This document shows, piece by piece, positions 22,217 through 34,503 of a DNA stretch of 64,000 nucleotides; positions within the stretch are counted from its first letter, which is position 1; every line of letters begins with the position of its first letter. Source of the stretch: Daldinia sp. FL1419 (lineage: Eukaryota > Ascomycota > Sordariomycetes > Xylariales > Hypoxylaceae); contig MU623348.1 of assembly GCA_025201765.1 (NCBI GenBank), forward strand, positions 372,001 to 436,000, read 5' to 3'. A program made the translations under genes and the position numbers. The notes below the pieces were generated by a model. It was not told the DNA's origin and ran no database searches. It worked only from the letters and a program-made list of their open reading frames with translations.

Positions 22217-25200
22217 ATGAGTGGCTCAACCTTGACTGCTACGGTCCTGCCAACCGTCAAGCCCGAACAGTCATTTCAATCTCCCAGCCATTCTAATTCG
22301 CATTCTCACTCGCATTCCACTTCGGACATCTACCAAACCCAATCAGCTTCGACTACCTCCTCCCACAATCGATCCTCGAGCGTTAATACTCCCCTTGGCT
22401 TACCATCTTTCGATGTACCGACTTTCGACTTTGGCACAGATTTTGATCCGAAATTATCCTTCTCAGACCGACTTGTAGAGGATAATAGTACCAATGAGAA
22501 GCCTACGATCGCTCCCACCGAAGACAGTATGCCCGGCCCTGAGCCCAGGACAGGCAAGGTGGGAAAATGGAAAACAGCAATGAATCGATCGCCTAGGCCT
22601 TCGTTACAAGTTACAGAGGATTCCGAGGGGGTTGGGGGAAAAGGATCCAGTAACGATGAGAGTACAACCAACTCTAAGCTCTTAAGCCCAAACCCGCAAG
22701 AGTCGTATAAGGGTGTGTCAGAATCGCTTGTGTCGTTTGCTAAACGCTCGTGGATGTCTGGATCACGGTCACCTTCGCCGAATGACAAGAAAGAGGAAAA
22801 GAAAGACGAGACGGAGGCGGCATCCAGTGGAAGATTTGGTCGAGAACGTTCAGCCAGCAACAGCTCAATTATGAAGCTTAGGAGGTCTTCGCGGAAGCGC
22901 CCGGCATCGCCTGCTAGCAGTGACGGTGGCAAGTCAACTGATTCTATTAGTAAATTCGGCACATATCTTAATAGGATCAAACAACGGCAACCAGGGATGT
23001 TAACCAAGGGGAAGTCTCATATTGATCATGAAAGTCCTACATCGTCAACGGCCAGCATTGCGCCTCCATCTACTGAGACTCGCCAGTCCCATAACTCAGA
23101 GACGAGTAATAGTACGTTTCCGGATGAAGTCCCGACCGTAAAATCGTCGCGGATTCGAGACCCTCTTTGGTCGGCGTTTAAGAGTTTAGATAACGACTAT
23201 CATAAATTCCAGGCGCAGGCAAAATCCCATATCAATACCGCCGCCACGAAGATGGAAATGATTCGAAGCGTATTGATGCGCTTCCTGGGAAACTACGCGA
23301 ATCATTCGTCAAATAAGAAGTTGCATCACGAAGACCTAGAACGGAGAGCTATCATTCTGGACAAATGGTGGAAGGGACTTCTAGAGCTACTTGATGGAAA
23401 AAACCAACAACCTGTAGCGGGGGCTGACAGGCCCGACTTGCTTGACGCCATGGCATCCATCATGATGCGACCGGAATGGCGGCAGTGTAACAATAGATTT
23501 TGTCCGCTGTCAGATCGAGACCCTCCAGAGCAATCCGAAAAACGGACACGGGCTAGCTCTACTATGTCTTCTTCCTCGCTCGACTCTACGGATTCCACAT
23601 TCCTTGCCGAATCTGCAAGGCACAATGTGGAAGTCATGTTTATCACAAACTTGGTGTCGCAAATGGCCATCGTGGTGGAGAAGATTTCGCTTCGGAATGC
23701 ACCTTTAAGCCTCGTCAATTTTGCGGGTAAAGTTTACGCGTATGCCTTCTTCTTTGCGCCGGGCATCGCGGAAGTTCTCGTGCGCTTGTGGTCTTTGAAT
23801 TCGGAACAGTTACGCCGTGTTGCAGACGAGTTTGGCTTACCTCGATACGGCGGAGGTGATAGCGATGCCATCACAGCGCTCTTCCCTCCTGCTGTCAGCG
23901 GGCTTAGTTGGTCCTCTGTCAAGGGCTTGTCCAATTTGCTTAAGCAACCTGCAATCTTACCAGTGATGGCAGCTCAAATCTCCTGGAGAGGGTCATGGAT
24001 CTCCAGATGGGCAGGACGCGATACGGACTTATTCTTCATATTTTGCAAGTACTATTATGTGTTGGCTGAAGAATTCATGCCATCTGGCCTAGCCCTCATC
24101 GAAAAAGCTCGCGCACCTGGTTTTGTCCTCGTGAACGCTCAGATATTATCTATTCTAGACTCTACTATACACCGCCAGGCAGCCGTTGAGGCAATGTTAG
24201 GGCCTCCTCTTTCAGATACGGTTCACGGCGCTGATGCGTCTGCCATGACTATGCCGATGGCGCCAAATAACAATATTATGAAAGGGATGAACGAAAATCG
24301 CCTTATAGTACTCCTTAAAGACTTCTTGTCTAACGCCTCGATGGTCTTCGCAGGTGCACGACACACATTTGCCGAGTCCTTTATGTCTATTATGAAAGCT
24401 GTCGCCAAGCGGACTTCGCAATTCGATCACAATGCATGCTTCACGATTTGTGATTTCCTGGAAGAGGCGTTGGTCGCTTACGATAATTTCGTTGACGTCG
24501 AGAGACCTGGATTCACCTACGTTGATTGGCTCTTCTGGATCGAAGTTTGTAAGAAAATAATGAGTTCAAATCATACGATGTCCGAGATTCGAGTAGTCTC
24601 TTTCATCTTCTCAATCTGGGATATCATCGAAAGCAATCAGTCACGGAAGGAGATCGTATGCTTAGAGTGGTTACTCCAAGAGGAGGTCTTTAATAAGTTA
24701 TTTACCAATTGGTGTCCTATGGTCAGAGCTTACTACATGCGCTTGCTCTGCTGGAGACTATGCAGAGATGATGGTAACGCGAATGATTCGGACGTGTAAG
24801 GATCCCCTAACCCTTCTGGTTCTAACACTTTGCTCACTTTCTACAGGAAAATTTTTCTCGTCGTTTACTCTCGCCTCAAGACCGTATGGTCGCATTATCT
24901 TTGGCTAAAGCAAGTCGCTGAAGATAAAGGAAAGTTTCCGCCTTCAACCGCGCCATCATTCCCCGCCCCTGGGAAGCGGTTTATGATTATTCGTAGCGAA
25001 TTGCCAACAGTGCAGACGGGGCTTATGATAGGCTTTGATTCTTCTGCCTCATCACCACAAGCCGACTTTCAGTTAGGTCCAGCAACTGACTTTGAATCTA
25101 TGGACACTATTGATTTCGATATTGAACCGAGCTCCCAGAAAAAGAGAAGCAGCATTTTAGGTAAAATCTTCTCTTTTAGTAGCAATACTTCCGTCAGTAG

Positions 25201-25954
25201 CGATCTGGAATCTGTGAGGCGCGAGACTGCGGCTTCGCGTACTCGTCCAATCTTGCCTTCCAAGAGGTCCGCCAATTCCAGTCCGCCTACATCCGACTCC
25301 GATAGTATAGGCTCATCGCCAATTTACGAAGAGATGCAATCGGTTTTCAAATTTACGTTATCGTGGAATCCTGCTGGCACAATGCCCCCGCCTAACCGCA
25401 TACTTACTCGGCCGCGCCTACCAAGCCCGGCGCAATCCTGCGTCGCTGCGAAGGGCCGGGTTGGTAATTTACCACTTGCCCCTAATCATCCAGCTGCAAC
25501 CCGAGCAATATCTGGAAGCCCTAATCCTGGCTTAGTCGATTCCGCGAGGAATGCCGATCCGTCCGAGATACCTTCATCACCTTCGTCGTCTCGCCACATT
25601 TCCATATCATTTGACCACCGACAGAGTTTGAGTCAGACGAGCCCTATCGGGGGAAGCAGCGACGACCTACCACTTCACAGCCCTGTGAGCCCATCCAGTC
25701 AAAACAAAGATGAGATGCCCATCTCCAGTCCAGCCTCAGTTGCCCCGATACAAGAACCTATCGTCATGCCAGTTGAACCAAAAGGCGTCTATGCTACGGG
25801 TGCTAAGTATGCAGGGCGAGCCTTGGCAGAATGGAGCCTGGTTGTCGCCGAATGTAATAGTTTCGTTGATCGAAGGCGAAGCGAAGGCATTCCAGGCTTA
25901 AGCGATGTGGAAGTACCAGCTCTTGAAATGGAGGGTTTCAGGAAGATTGGTTGA
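22217..25954 (+). CDS. UPF0592 / DUF1765 family protein
   Basis: Exons 22217..24795 and 24847..25954 encode 1228 residues. The intron is GTAAGG...TCTACAG and joins NDSDV to KIFLVVYSRLKTVW in frame; an earlier GTAACG donor would break the frame. Residues 1 to about 310 are Ser/Thr/Pro-rich and disordered, with a SHSNSHSHSHS run. The conserved domain begins near RIRDPLWSAFKSLDNDYHKF and includes LDKWWKGLLELLDGKNQQPV, MASIMMRPEWR, DRDTDLFF-type helices, and CLEWLLQEEVFNKLFTNWCP followed by YYMRLLCWRLCRDDG. After the intron the protein ends in a long Ser/Pro-rich region with a conserved AGRALAEWSLVVAECNSFVD. The family is fungal and is annotated as a predicted membrane protein, with no firm function. 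Long hydrophobic stretches sit around residues 490-640. Confidence 0.9.
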
Positions 25955-26700
25955 TTGGCTTCCTAGCACCTTAAACAGGCCCTAGGAACTTGGATTGCAT
26001 AGCCGGCGTCATAAAGCAAAATATTGAGCGATTTCGTTGCGGATTACGGTATAAAGAGCCAGGTACCTTGCGGGGAGTTTGGAGTTAACCTTTGGCACAT
26101 TCGAGGTTTCGGACAACTATTAGGCCTCGTATACATTGTTGATAATTCCGGAAGGGGCCGGTATATTCATTTCTACTTGAGACTAAATCGTTAGCCGGCG
26201 TTGAGGAAATAGTCATCTATGGCCGAAAACTAGAGTCTTTCGTACAACTAGGGAACGACACAGCATACCCCATCAGACTTGAGCATATACTAGGTTAGGG
26301 CTAGGAGGTACCGGATACAGCTTTCGAGTAATCGACAGAAAATAGAAGAAAATTTTTATTTCAGGGATGGAATAGACTCAGGTGGCGGGTATGCGAGCGC
26401 ACTTTACAATTTCGGTTTGACAACCGTTTAGGGATATACATAAAAGAGATCCCTTCGATGGGAAGAGTTCATAGACTCCAGCACATGAGCCATAGCTTGT
26501 ATCATAGCATTGCATCAACCAACCGTCAGGACGGACTATATAATATTACTCGACCATAGGCTCAACCCGAGCCCAGTACATTTCCTCGATTCCTCTCAAG
26601 CCCGATCCAACATTTCGGTGTTGTAAAATGCAGGTGATATATCCGTCGTTACCTTCTTTGTATTAAGTGTTCTTTCTATGTCCAATTTTATCCCAACCTG
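25955..26700. other. convergent intergenic spacer
   Basis: 3' flanks of the UPF0592 gene and the DHA1 transporter meet here; no ORF or repeat of note. Confidence 0.5.
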
Positions 26701-28569
26701 TTAAGATGACTGAGCAAATCTACTTCTGGCTCTCAATTTATCCCCGTATAAGTACAGACAGATCATGCCAATTGCGCACAGAATTGAGAGACCGCCAAGT
26801 AGGCTTACTCCTCCACCTACACCGAGATTCTCGTACATGGGCCTAGAGAATAAGATCGAGCCTGCGGCGAAGGAGCTTCGTGCAAAGGTATTAGCAGCAA
26901 ATAGGGAAGCCGAGTACTTTGGATAACACCGAGCAATATAGAAGCTCATGCACTGGAATGCAGTAAAGATGGAGACGAAGAGAATCGTCAAACCGATGAT
27001 CGGCACAATCCAGTGGATATCTGGCCGCGAGGTCCATGCTGATTGCAAAACTTATTAGTCTTTTACATCTACTTGCAAGAAACCTGATGGGAAGGCAAAG
27101 GAATAGTGCTTACCAAAAATAAATAGTCCAATCGGGGCTAAAAATGTCGTCGTCACTCCAGGAATTAGCCTGGCTTCGGGAAATCCGTATAAAGGTGGAG
27201 GGTTCCGGCGCATCTCAGACTCCGCCATAAGCCGGAACCAGCCAATATAACCTAGCACAGCGATGAATAGGCCCGGTACGAAAGCTAGGAACGGTAGGCC
27301 GGACTCCCCAAGATTGAAGCCATGCATATCGGAGAACACCATTGGGAATGCTTCGAAAAAAGAGTAGTATGTTGCGTATAAGACCGCGGCGTAGCATGTG
27401 GTGTAGAGGATGGCGGGGTCAAGCGCGTTGATCTGAAAGGGCTTGATCAAAGCGTAGATAACCTCTTGGCCTGCAGTCATATGCGCACGTCTAAGATCCT
27501 CCTCGGTCGTGAACTCTTGCCGACCCGTACGCGCATGTAGTCGGTTTGCCCTCCTATGAAGGATGGTATCTGGGTTCGTCTCGGGTAAGGTCAAGAACAT
27601 GAGCACCCACACCGGCGCCGCCATCCAAAAGAGTTCCCATCCGCTCCACCGCCAGCCCTTCTCTGTTACCGCAAATCCAGATATGATCGGGCCCAATGCC
27701 GGACCCAACGTTGCCGATGATGACCATATTGTTAATACATAGGGAAGCTTCCACGCCACAAACATGTCGTCGAGCGTAGCACCAGCAGCAGCAAGACAAG
27801 GAGATCCGAAAAAGCCCAGGAAGAAGCGTAGCACAAATAAACCGCTAAGACTGTTGACTAGCGAGGTACCGAGCGCCAACATCACAAAAATGAAAAAGGT
27901 AGCTATGAAAATGCCCGAGCGTCCGACTGCGGGCATTTCAGAAAGTGGTGACCAGAGAAGAGGCCCGAGCCCGTAGCCGAGCACATACAACGCAATGCCG
28001 AGTGCAGCTACTTCGTAACTCGCGCCGAAGGTGGCCATCACATCGGCTTCTGACGGGGCATATAAGGATGACCCGATGTAAACGGCAAAAGTGTATAAGC
28101 CCATTTGTGTGGTAATGAACAACTTTTTCTTGAACGGCCAGTTTTCGGGGTTGGCCGGGTCTGCGGCACCGTACCAACCAACAACGACAGGCTCGCGTAC
28201 GGGAGTTGTGGGCATCGGTATGGTCTCGATAGATGTCATACCGCCTTTAGGCGTTGCATTGCCGACGACTGTCGGGCTCGGCAAACCGCTATCCCATTTC
28301 TGAGAGGTGCCGGCTTCGAGATCCTTCTCATCAGATGGTGTCACGTTGCCCGTGGAGAAGATTGATGACCCGGCGCAGGGAGTGATTGCCTCTTGTTTTT
28401 TTAGCTCATCTCGTAGCTTGCGGTCTAAGAGCGCAGTTGGATTGCCGACACTTAGATCGGCTGGTAGCTGGAACGAGGGCAGTTCCTCTGGGTAGGGGAA
28501 TAGATCCTTGCGGCCGAAGACCAGGCGCGCGATCTGCCCGATGCTAGTCTCACGGATGACTTCCCGCAT
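26701..28569 (-). CDS. MFS transporter, DHA1 (drug:H+ / polyamine-type)
   Basis: Exons complement(27114..28569) and complement(26701..27038) encode 597 residues; the 75-base intron is GTAAGC...TTGCAATCAG. The ATG at 28569 (MREVIRETSIGQIARLVFGR) is chosen because family members start this way; the frame is open further up but without an ATG. A long acidic N-terminal tail precedes the first helix at NWPFKKKLFITTQMGLYTFA. The signature ALYVLGYGLGPLLWSPLSEM and the helix LRFFLGFFGSPCLAAAGATL with GPALGPIISGF are those of the DHA1 12-helix antiporters such as Flu1, Mdr1 and the Tpo polyamine exporters. It probably exports toxic compounds or polyamines at the plasma membrane. It lies beside the ACS permease and may belong with it; the substrate is not predictable. 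Confidence 0.93.
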
Positions 28570-30002
28570 GTTTTTGTTGTTTGTCCTTGATGTGCTAGGG
28601 CTCTGGCAACGGTTAAGGTAAAGCAAGGGAATCGAGTGCAGCTAAGAGCTTGAGATGAGGCCATGGTTTCTTTTCGTCTCTAGCGAGTGTGCCTGGGTCT
28701 GCTCTTAAAAAGGTTCTGCGTGGGAAAAGTGATCGTGGCGATATCGCAATATTCTCTCCCGGGCCCGTAACCCGCAATGCACGAGACAACTCACTTTAGT
28801 CTCATCCCATCCACGCCCACACCCACTTTCTCACTCCCCCACTCACGGTCATGATAACGACCTAACTAATTCAGACGTACTGTCTAATAACGACGTCGGT
28901 GAAGACACTCTGGACAACTCATCGCAATGTGAGGGCGTTGCTAGGTAGTGTAATCTTGACTACGGCGTATGTACGACATGACGTTATTGGGGATCGCGAT
29001 TGACGGCCTTACAGTTAAGTAACAGGAACCATACTGTCCACATGATTGGCCGAAGAGTTATGATATATTCGCATTCTAATAGTGTATAGGTCCGGACTTC
29101 TAGATTTGTAAGCTGAAGGTAAGGTCTGTCAATACTCAAGTTTCTTTCTGCCCTACGCGTGAACGTTTCGCGAGGCAGCAAAGTTCCTAGCTCTATATGA
29201 GTCGTACGTATAATCTGAAGACGGATGTTGGTGCCCAAGTGCCGGGGGCCGGATTAGCTATACAAACCTACGGAGTGCACCCACATGGAGGAGACGGTGT
29301 GGGTGGTGCAGAAAGACGGAATTTCGAGGGGATGTAACTGGGAAGCTCTTGGAGTAAGGTCGCTTTTCTAGGCACGGTCAAGGTTATATGTAGGAACGTA
29401 CGGAATGCATACATATCCTGCGTCTCCGGTATTTCTTGATCCGGTCGAAAATTTCAAGGGTCGCGAGTGAACACCCGATGTTCGGGGGTAAGGTAGGTTT
29501 ATTTCCTAGCCAATGAGTGCTCGTCGAAGATGTTGGTCGCCTCTTACATCCCCTGCACCCCTCCTACATTTGCACATGCAACACAGTCCGGCCCGGAACG
29601 TGGTAATGGGGTCGTAAACTCCAGTTTCTCGGGTTAGATATATGTCCCGGCGTCCGAAGAGGTTTAGCTGGAGGCTTACGAATGCATCCATTGGGATTCA
29701 AGTGAACCCTGAACGAGACGACCTGGTACCTGTTTTCATCCGATGTAGACCTTACTGATATACACCCCCACCCGTATAAAGATCGCATCAAGCGGCAGCC
29801 GGTTGTGGAACGTATCCATATACTCCATTTATTCAAACGTCCAATCTTGTTGGCTTTTGGCTCTTATCTGCCTCAACGAGACTTATCTTGCTGATTCCTA
29901 GCCTAGTATCTTCACGATTCAACTGTAATGGTCCGGAACTGATCTTCTATACAGGGAGCTTCACCCGGGCGTCTCTACCCCCCACTTGTATTTGATCATC
30001 TA
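28570..30002. other. intergenic between two same-strand transporters
   Basis: Upstream region of the DHA1 transporter and 3' flank of the ACS permease. Small frames at 28984-29238 and 29506-29836 (-) show no domain. No repeat noticed. Confidence 0.5.
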
Positions 30003-32409
30003 TCAGACTTCCACAGAAATATCATTCTTCTTCTTTAAGTCATTATCCACCACGTCGTCCAATATCGCATTGTCCCTCTTGGCAGCGGCAATTCTCGCTA
30101 GCTTGAGCTTCCGCGTATCACTCTCCGTCTGGCGAGTGACCCACCAAGTTATCAAGGTAGTGATCATACAGCATGCTACGAGAGCCATGGCTATAGCAAA
30201 GGATATCTGGTACCGTGGAGCGTAAGCACTCCTAAAGATCTGAGGACCGATAGCACCTCCGATTTGGCCGTAGCTATTTACGAAGCCGATGGAGAACGCA
30301 GACCCTGTAGCCCGGCTAGTCGTTTGGACACGCCACGGCCACATCATGGGGTACCAAGCACTAGTAACTATAACAAGGGTTAATAGCCACTTCTATATTA
30401 AGGAACAGGTAGGTACGGGTGTATCTCGGTATCTTGATATCTCGATGAAATACTACGTCCCAAGATAGACACAGGCAAACAACAGGACAAGAGCCGGTGG
30501 CGCTACGTACCAGCATTGCCAATCATGGTGGCCGCATAAACAGCGCCACTACTAGGGTACGCTACCAGGACCCCGTAACACGCGAGGATGATGGTCAGGA
30601 AAGACAGTGGGTATAACGGTCTCGGTAGCCGACCGTTATCGGCAAAGACCCCAGATACGCCGATCACGATGAGGCCCAGGATCGTGATGGGGAGATTAAG
30701 AAGCTGTGCCTGTGCAATGGAACTATAATGTTTCGTCAGACCTTTACGAAATTTCCCGGCCCTATATACTACCTATATATCGCACTTCGCGCACTGGGGA
30801 AAAAGACTCACGTAAACCCGAGGTCTGCGATGACTGTTGGTTGGTAGAATCGTACTCCTGAAGTTCCAACCGTGAAGAATGCCCAGATAAAGGTGAATAA
30901 CCAGAGACGTTTATCCTTGAGGGATTGGACAATTTCCTGTGACGACATGGATATCAGTAATTGTTTCCTCGAATCCGTATTAACTAGGTACGAATAACGA
31001 TTCTTAGGTCAGGCAGTTCATGTGTCTTTGATGTCTACCACCGACCACCTTCGAGAGAGCATTGGGGGTAAAATTTGATATTTGATATATCACGTACGCT
31101 AAGCTTGAAATCCTGCTCGGTCGCTCTTGGGGAATTTGATGGCAAGCGCGCTTGTATAAATGCCTTCTCCTTATCCGTCAGCCAGGACGCCGTCTCGGGA
31201 ACTATTGAGATCTCGTCAGCGCCGAAGATCGCGAACGTCTTTTGACCGAGTTGGCTTACAATCCGGTAGGAGGAACCAGATGGCGATTCCCATGAGAATT
31301 GTCGCTATCGCTTCGACTAAGAATAACCTGTTGAACATTAGTGATCTGTTTTATTAAAAATAAATCAGTCTCTTAGGAGTCTTACCACTGCCATCCAGAC
31401 AACCCTCCTGCTCCTGAAGCATGGTCAAAGGCAAACGCGAGAATTCCGCTGAATATTCCACTTAGATTTCCGCATACATCTGATGCAACGTTAGCTCTAC
31501 AAATAATCTGTTTGTTTCGTATTTGCCTACAGAAGTAGAGGAGTCTAAGAGACATCTCGTCTGGTCGATACCAGTAGGTCATTTGCAGTATAATACCCGG
31601 AAACATACCGGCTTCCGCTATTGTAATGGTCAGCAATATCTTGTATCGGGGCTGGGAGGTTCCTACCCAATCCCAGAAGGAACCTCGTCGCGTATAACCC
31701 TTCTTTGTTCTTGACGGCGACGTGGCATGCTAGCATAATTCCCCACGTAACCATCTAGAATTCACCATTAGCATATTCAGAAAAGGGGTTTATGGTACGA
31801 GATATAGAGAGCCCTAGGTTTATCAAGGGTACTTACGATTCTCGACTGCCAATGCGAAGGTGAGAATTTCTTGAGAAGTAGATTTGAAGGCGCTTCTCCG
31901 ATAATATATGGTATCTATTTCTCGTAGTAAGTTATCAACTTCTTCCGGAATAGATCTCGCCGCATTGAACTAACATAGTATAAGGCGGTAACTAACGCAT
32001 ACGCATCAGATGACAGTCCCAACTGCGTCATGATATTATCGGGAGTTCCCCTATTCATGATACGAGCGTTTGAGACCTTTCGATATCTCTATTAGCAATG
32101 GGATGTTTATTCAGATCAGGGTACGATACTTACATTGTCCGCATCCAGGTTCTTAAACATGAAGATGATAGAGCATAACGGCATGAGATGCCAATCAATT
32201 CTTCGAATGAGTTTCCTCTCTTCCTCGGCCGTCAACGCGGTACGCGCACGCATGCGCTCGGCATCATAGCCATCGATGTCTTCGGTGCCGGACGCGTCGT
32301 TCGCTATTTCGCCTCTTCGAGCGTGGTGAAATCCATCGTTGACGCTGCTGGAACTAGAATCCTCTGCAGCCTCCGAGGACGTCGCCACGGCCGTCTTTGT
32401 CTGCGACAT
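30003..32409 (-). CDS. ACS-family MFS permease (Dal5/Tna1-like anion transporter)
   Basis: Eleven exons, complement of 32134..32409, 31975..32076, 31837..31914, 31667..31754, 31531..31617, 31386..31479, 31260..31327, 31098..31201, 30812..30936, 30511..30722 and 30003..30367, encode 532 residues without frame break. Ten introns in 1.6 kb of coding sequence is far above its neighbours. Family marks are NLDADNVSNARIM after helix 1, FLLGLAEAGMFPGIILQMTY, the loop YWYRPDE and FLLPDFPETASWLTDKEK. These define the anion:cation symporter family, which takes up nicotinate, allantoate, pantothenate, biotin and similar organic anions at the plasma membrane. The tail is Lys/Asp-rich and cytoplasmic. The start is divergent from the oxygenase at 33228, with an 818-base shared upstream region, so co-regulation is plausible. 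Substrate unknown. Confidence 0.92.
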
Positions 32410-33227
32410 TTCTCACAGGTGACAAATATTGTATCTACGATCCAACGTAGAAAGTAGATTACCTAGACTGGAATATTATAGATTATTTATGTAATATACC
32501 AGCGTCTTAAACAGGCTGCATATTTTAAGTCCGAGAGCGAAGCGACGAACGACAAGAAAATATGTCTAGTAGAGGCCCTGCAATCACTATAGAATCATCG
32601 CCCACTATTATTACGAATTTCCTACTATACGCCCGCCAAGATACGACCTTATACCTAGTTGATGTTATCTACTAGCATCGATTCTATAAAACAGCCGAGA
32701 TAGAGCGGGCGCTATACAAAGAACCCAAACATCCCATCCCGTTCATCCCATTACACATTCCCATTAACACCCACGTGGCGAACCAAGACCCCCCGGATAC
32801 CCTTTTCCGATAATGTGGTCTACGGTATGCGTTCAAGAGTTGGGGAGTTGGGGTTTTTGGAGCTCTCGACCGCTCACAGCGTGCGACTCAGGATTCGTCA
32901 TCGGCCGGGATGATCACGACTTCGCTTAGCTCGCCATGGGACTCCCGCGAAAACTGGCAGAATCCGGTAGCTTGGAACCGACGGCCCCTCCCCAGGACCC
33001 TTGGTTTCCATTTGGCAATGAATGCTCGTAAGCCGATCACGCAATTCGTGGAGGTCGTTCGCACCGGTCCCGATGGGCTGCTGGGCTACGCCATGCATAA
33101 AATCAAACCGTACCTCCGGGCTACGGCGTCTGTGCATAGTCGTGAGGGGCTCCGGCTGCAGTTTTACATCGTATCTACCTAGGTAGTTTATTTGATTTTA
33201 CATAGGCTTGCCTTCAAGATAATCAAG
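32410..33227. promoter_or_regulatory. shared divergent promoter: permease and 2OG oxygenase
   Basis: The only DNA between two head-to-head starts (ATG at 32409 on minus and 33228 on plus). No reading frame here has a recognisable domain, though a 90-codon frame exists at 32910-33182. Sites for the nearby Zn2Cys6 regulator (CGG half-sites) could lie here; I see several CGG triplets but no arrangement I would call a site. Confidence 0.5.
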
Positions 33228-34449
33228 ATGGCGACTGTTGCTACGAGAATCACCCAGAGCAAGCCGGATATCCCGACTTATCACCAGGTCCCGGAAACAA
33301 AATACGAGCGTAAGAGAGCCTAGTTTACATGCACAGAGAGCTTCGGACTAATATTGTGTAACATAATATAGTCGATTGGGCGGACCTCGTAACATTGGAC
33401 CTCTCACAGTTTGATCAGCCCGGCGGAAAGCAGAAACTCGCAGCGCAGCTATTTGATGCTATCCAGAAGATCGGCTTCTTTTACATCACCAACTTCGGCT
33501 TGACGCAAGAGCAGGTAGACAGGCAGTTTGCCATCGGCAAGGAGGTATTCCAATTGCCAACCAGCGAGAAGCTCAAATATCGAGCGGACCTCGAGCACGG
33601 GGGTTATAACGGCTACAAGCCGTTCGGGCTTCGTGTAAGCCGCCTTTTCGAGACGTGTTTTTGTACTTTTGACTAAGATCCCGGTAGCAAGTGAAGCCTG
33701 GGGTATACGACAACACCGAGATCTACAACATCCCCAAATTCATACCCGCATTCGAACAGCCGCACCCGGAAGTCGTCAGCTCGAACCGGGACGAGATAAA
33801 GTCCTTCGCCCGACACATCAACGATAACATCGTAGGAAAGCTCCTCGTGCTCTTCGCCATCGTCCTAGAACTACCGGAAGATTACTTCCAGCAGAGACAT
33901 CGGTACGAGGAAAAGAGCGATTGCCATCTGCGGTACATGAAGTACCATCGTCGAACCGAAGAGCAGAACAAGGTCCTGGAGAACGTGTGGGTGAAGGGCC
34001 ACACGGATTTTGGTAGTTTGACTCTACTTTTCCGACAACCGGTGAGCGCCTTACAGGTTCGCACGCCCGAAGGAGAGTGGAAATGGGTCAAGCCGTACCC
34101 GCAGAGCATCACGGTGAATCTCGCCGACTCGCTGGAGTTTCTGACAAACGGATTCCTGAAGAGCAGCATCCATCGTGTCGTAGCGCCGCCACCCGACCAG
34201 GCCAACATCGACCGTCTGGGCGTTCTATATTTCGTCAGGCCCGAAGATAGCCTTGAACTGCGCCCTGTAGTCAGTAGTGTGCTGGAACGCCTGGGATATA
34301 ACAAAACCACGGATGGGAGCGCGGTTGGTATCACCGCCGGGGAGTGGGTGAAGGCTCGTGTTGCCGGAGGGGTTGCTAAGGATAAGGCGCGGAGCGATGT
34401 ATCTGAACAGGAAATCATTCGGGGTAAAACAGCCAAATATTACGACTAA
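33228..34449 (+). CDS. 2-oxoglutarate/Fe(II)-dependent oxygenase (first of pair)
   Basis: Exons 33228..33309, 33372..33634 and 33688..34449 encode 368 residues; both introns are GTAAGN...AG. The N-terminal DIOX_N part includes LDLSQFDQPGGKQKLAAQLF and IQKIGFFYITNFGL, where the family has its substrate-entry helix. The iron triad is present: His220-x-Asp222 in VKGHTDFGSLTLLF and His277 in SSIHRVVAPP; Arg291 in DRLGVLYFVRP may bind 2-oxoglutarate. The enzyme should hydroxylate or desaturate a small molecule using O2 and 2-oxoglutarate, in the cytosol (no signal). Isp7-like and thymine-hydroxylase-like fungal enzymes share this layout. It is divergent from the permease and convergent with the second oxygenase, only 54 bases between stops. 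Confidence 0.93.
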
Positions 34450-34503
34450 CTACCTAGGTATATTATAGCAGCGTTAAATTTATTATTGATTGGCATATGC
34501 AAT

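Noticed and set aside
22330..23007. 225-codon antisense ORF over the UPF0592 gene
   Set aside because: Shadow frame opposite a Ser-rich coding region.
30003..32409. Reading the broken permease ORFs as a frameshifted pseudogene
   Set aside because: All eleven pieces join in frame at good GT-AG introns and give a complete family-like protein.
33882..34436. 184-codon antisense ORF over the first 2OG oxygenase
   Set aside because: The + strand has iron-binding motifs and introns in frame; the antisense frame has no domain.
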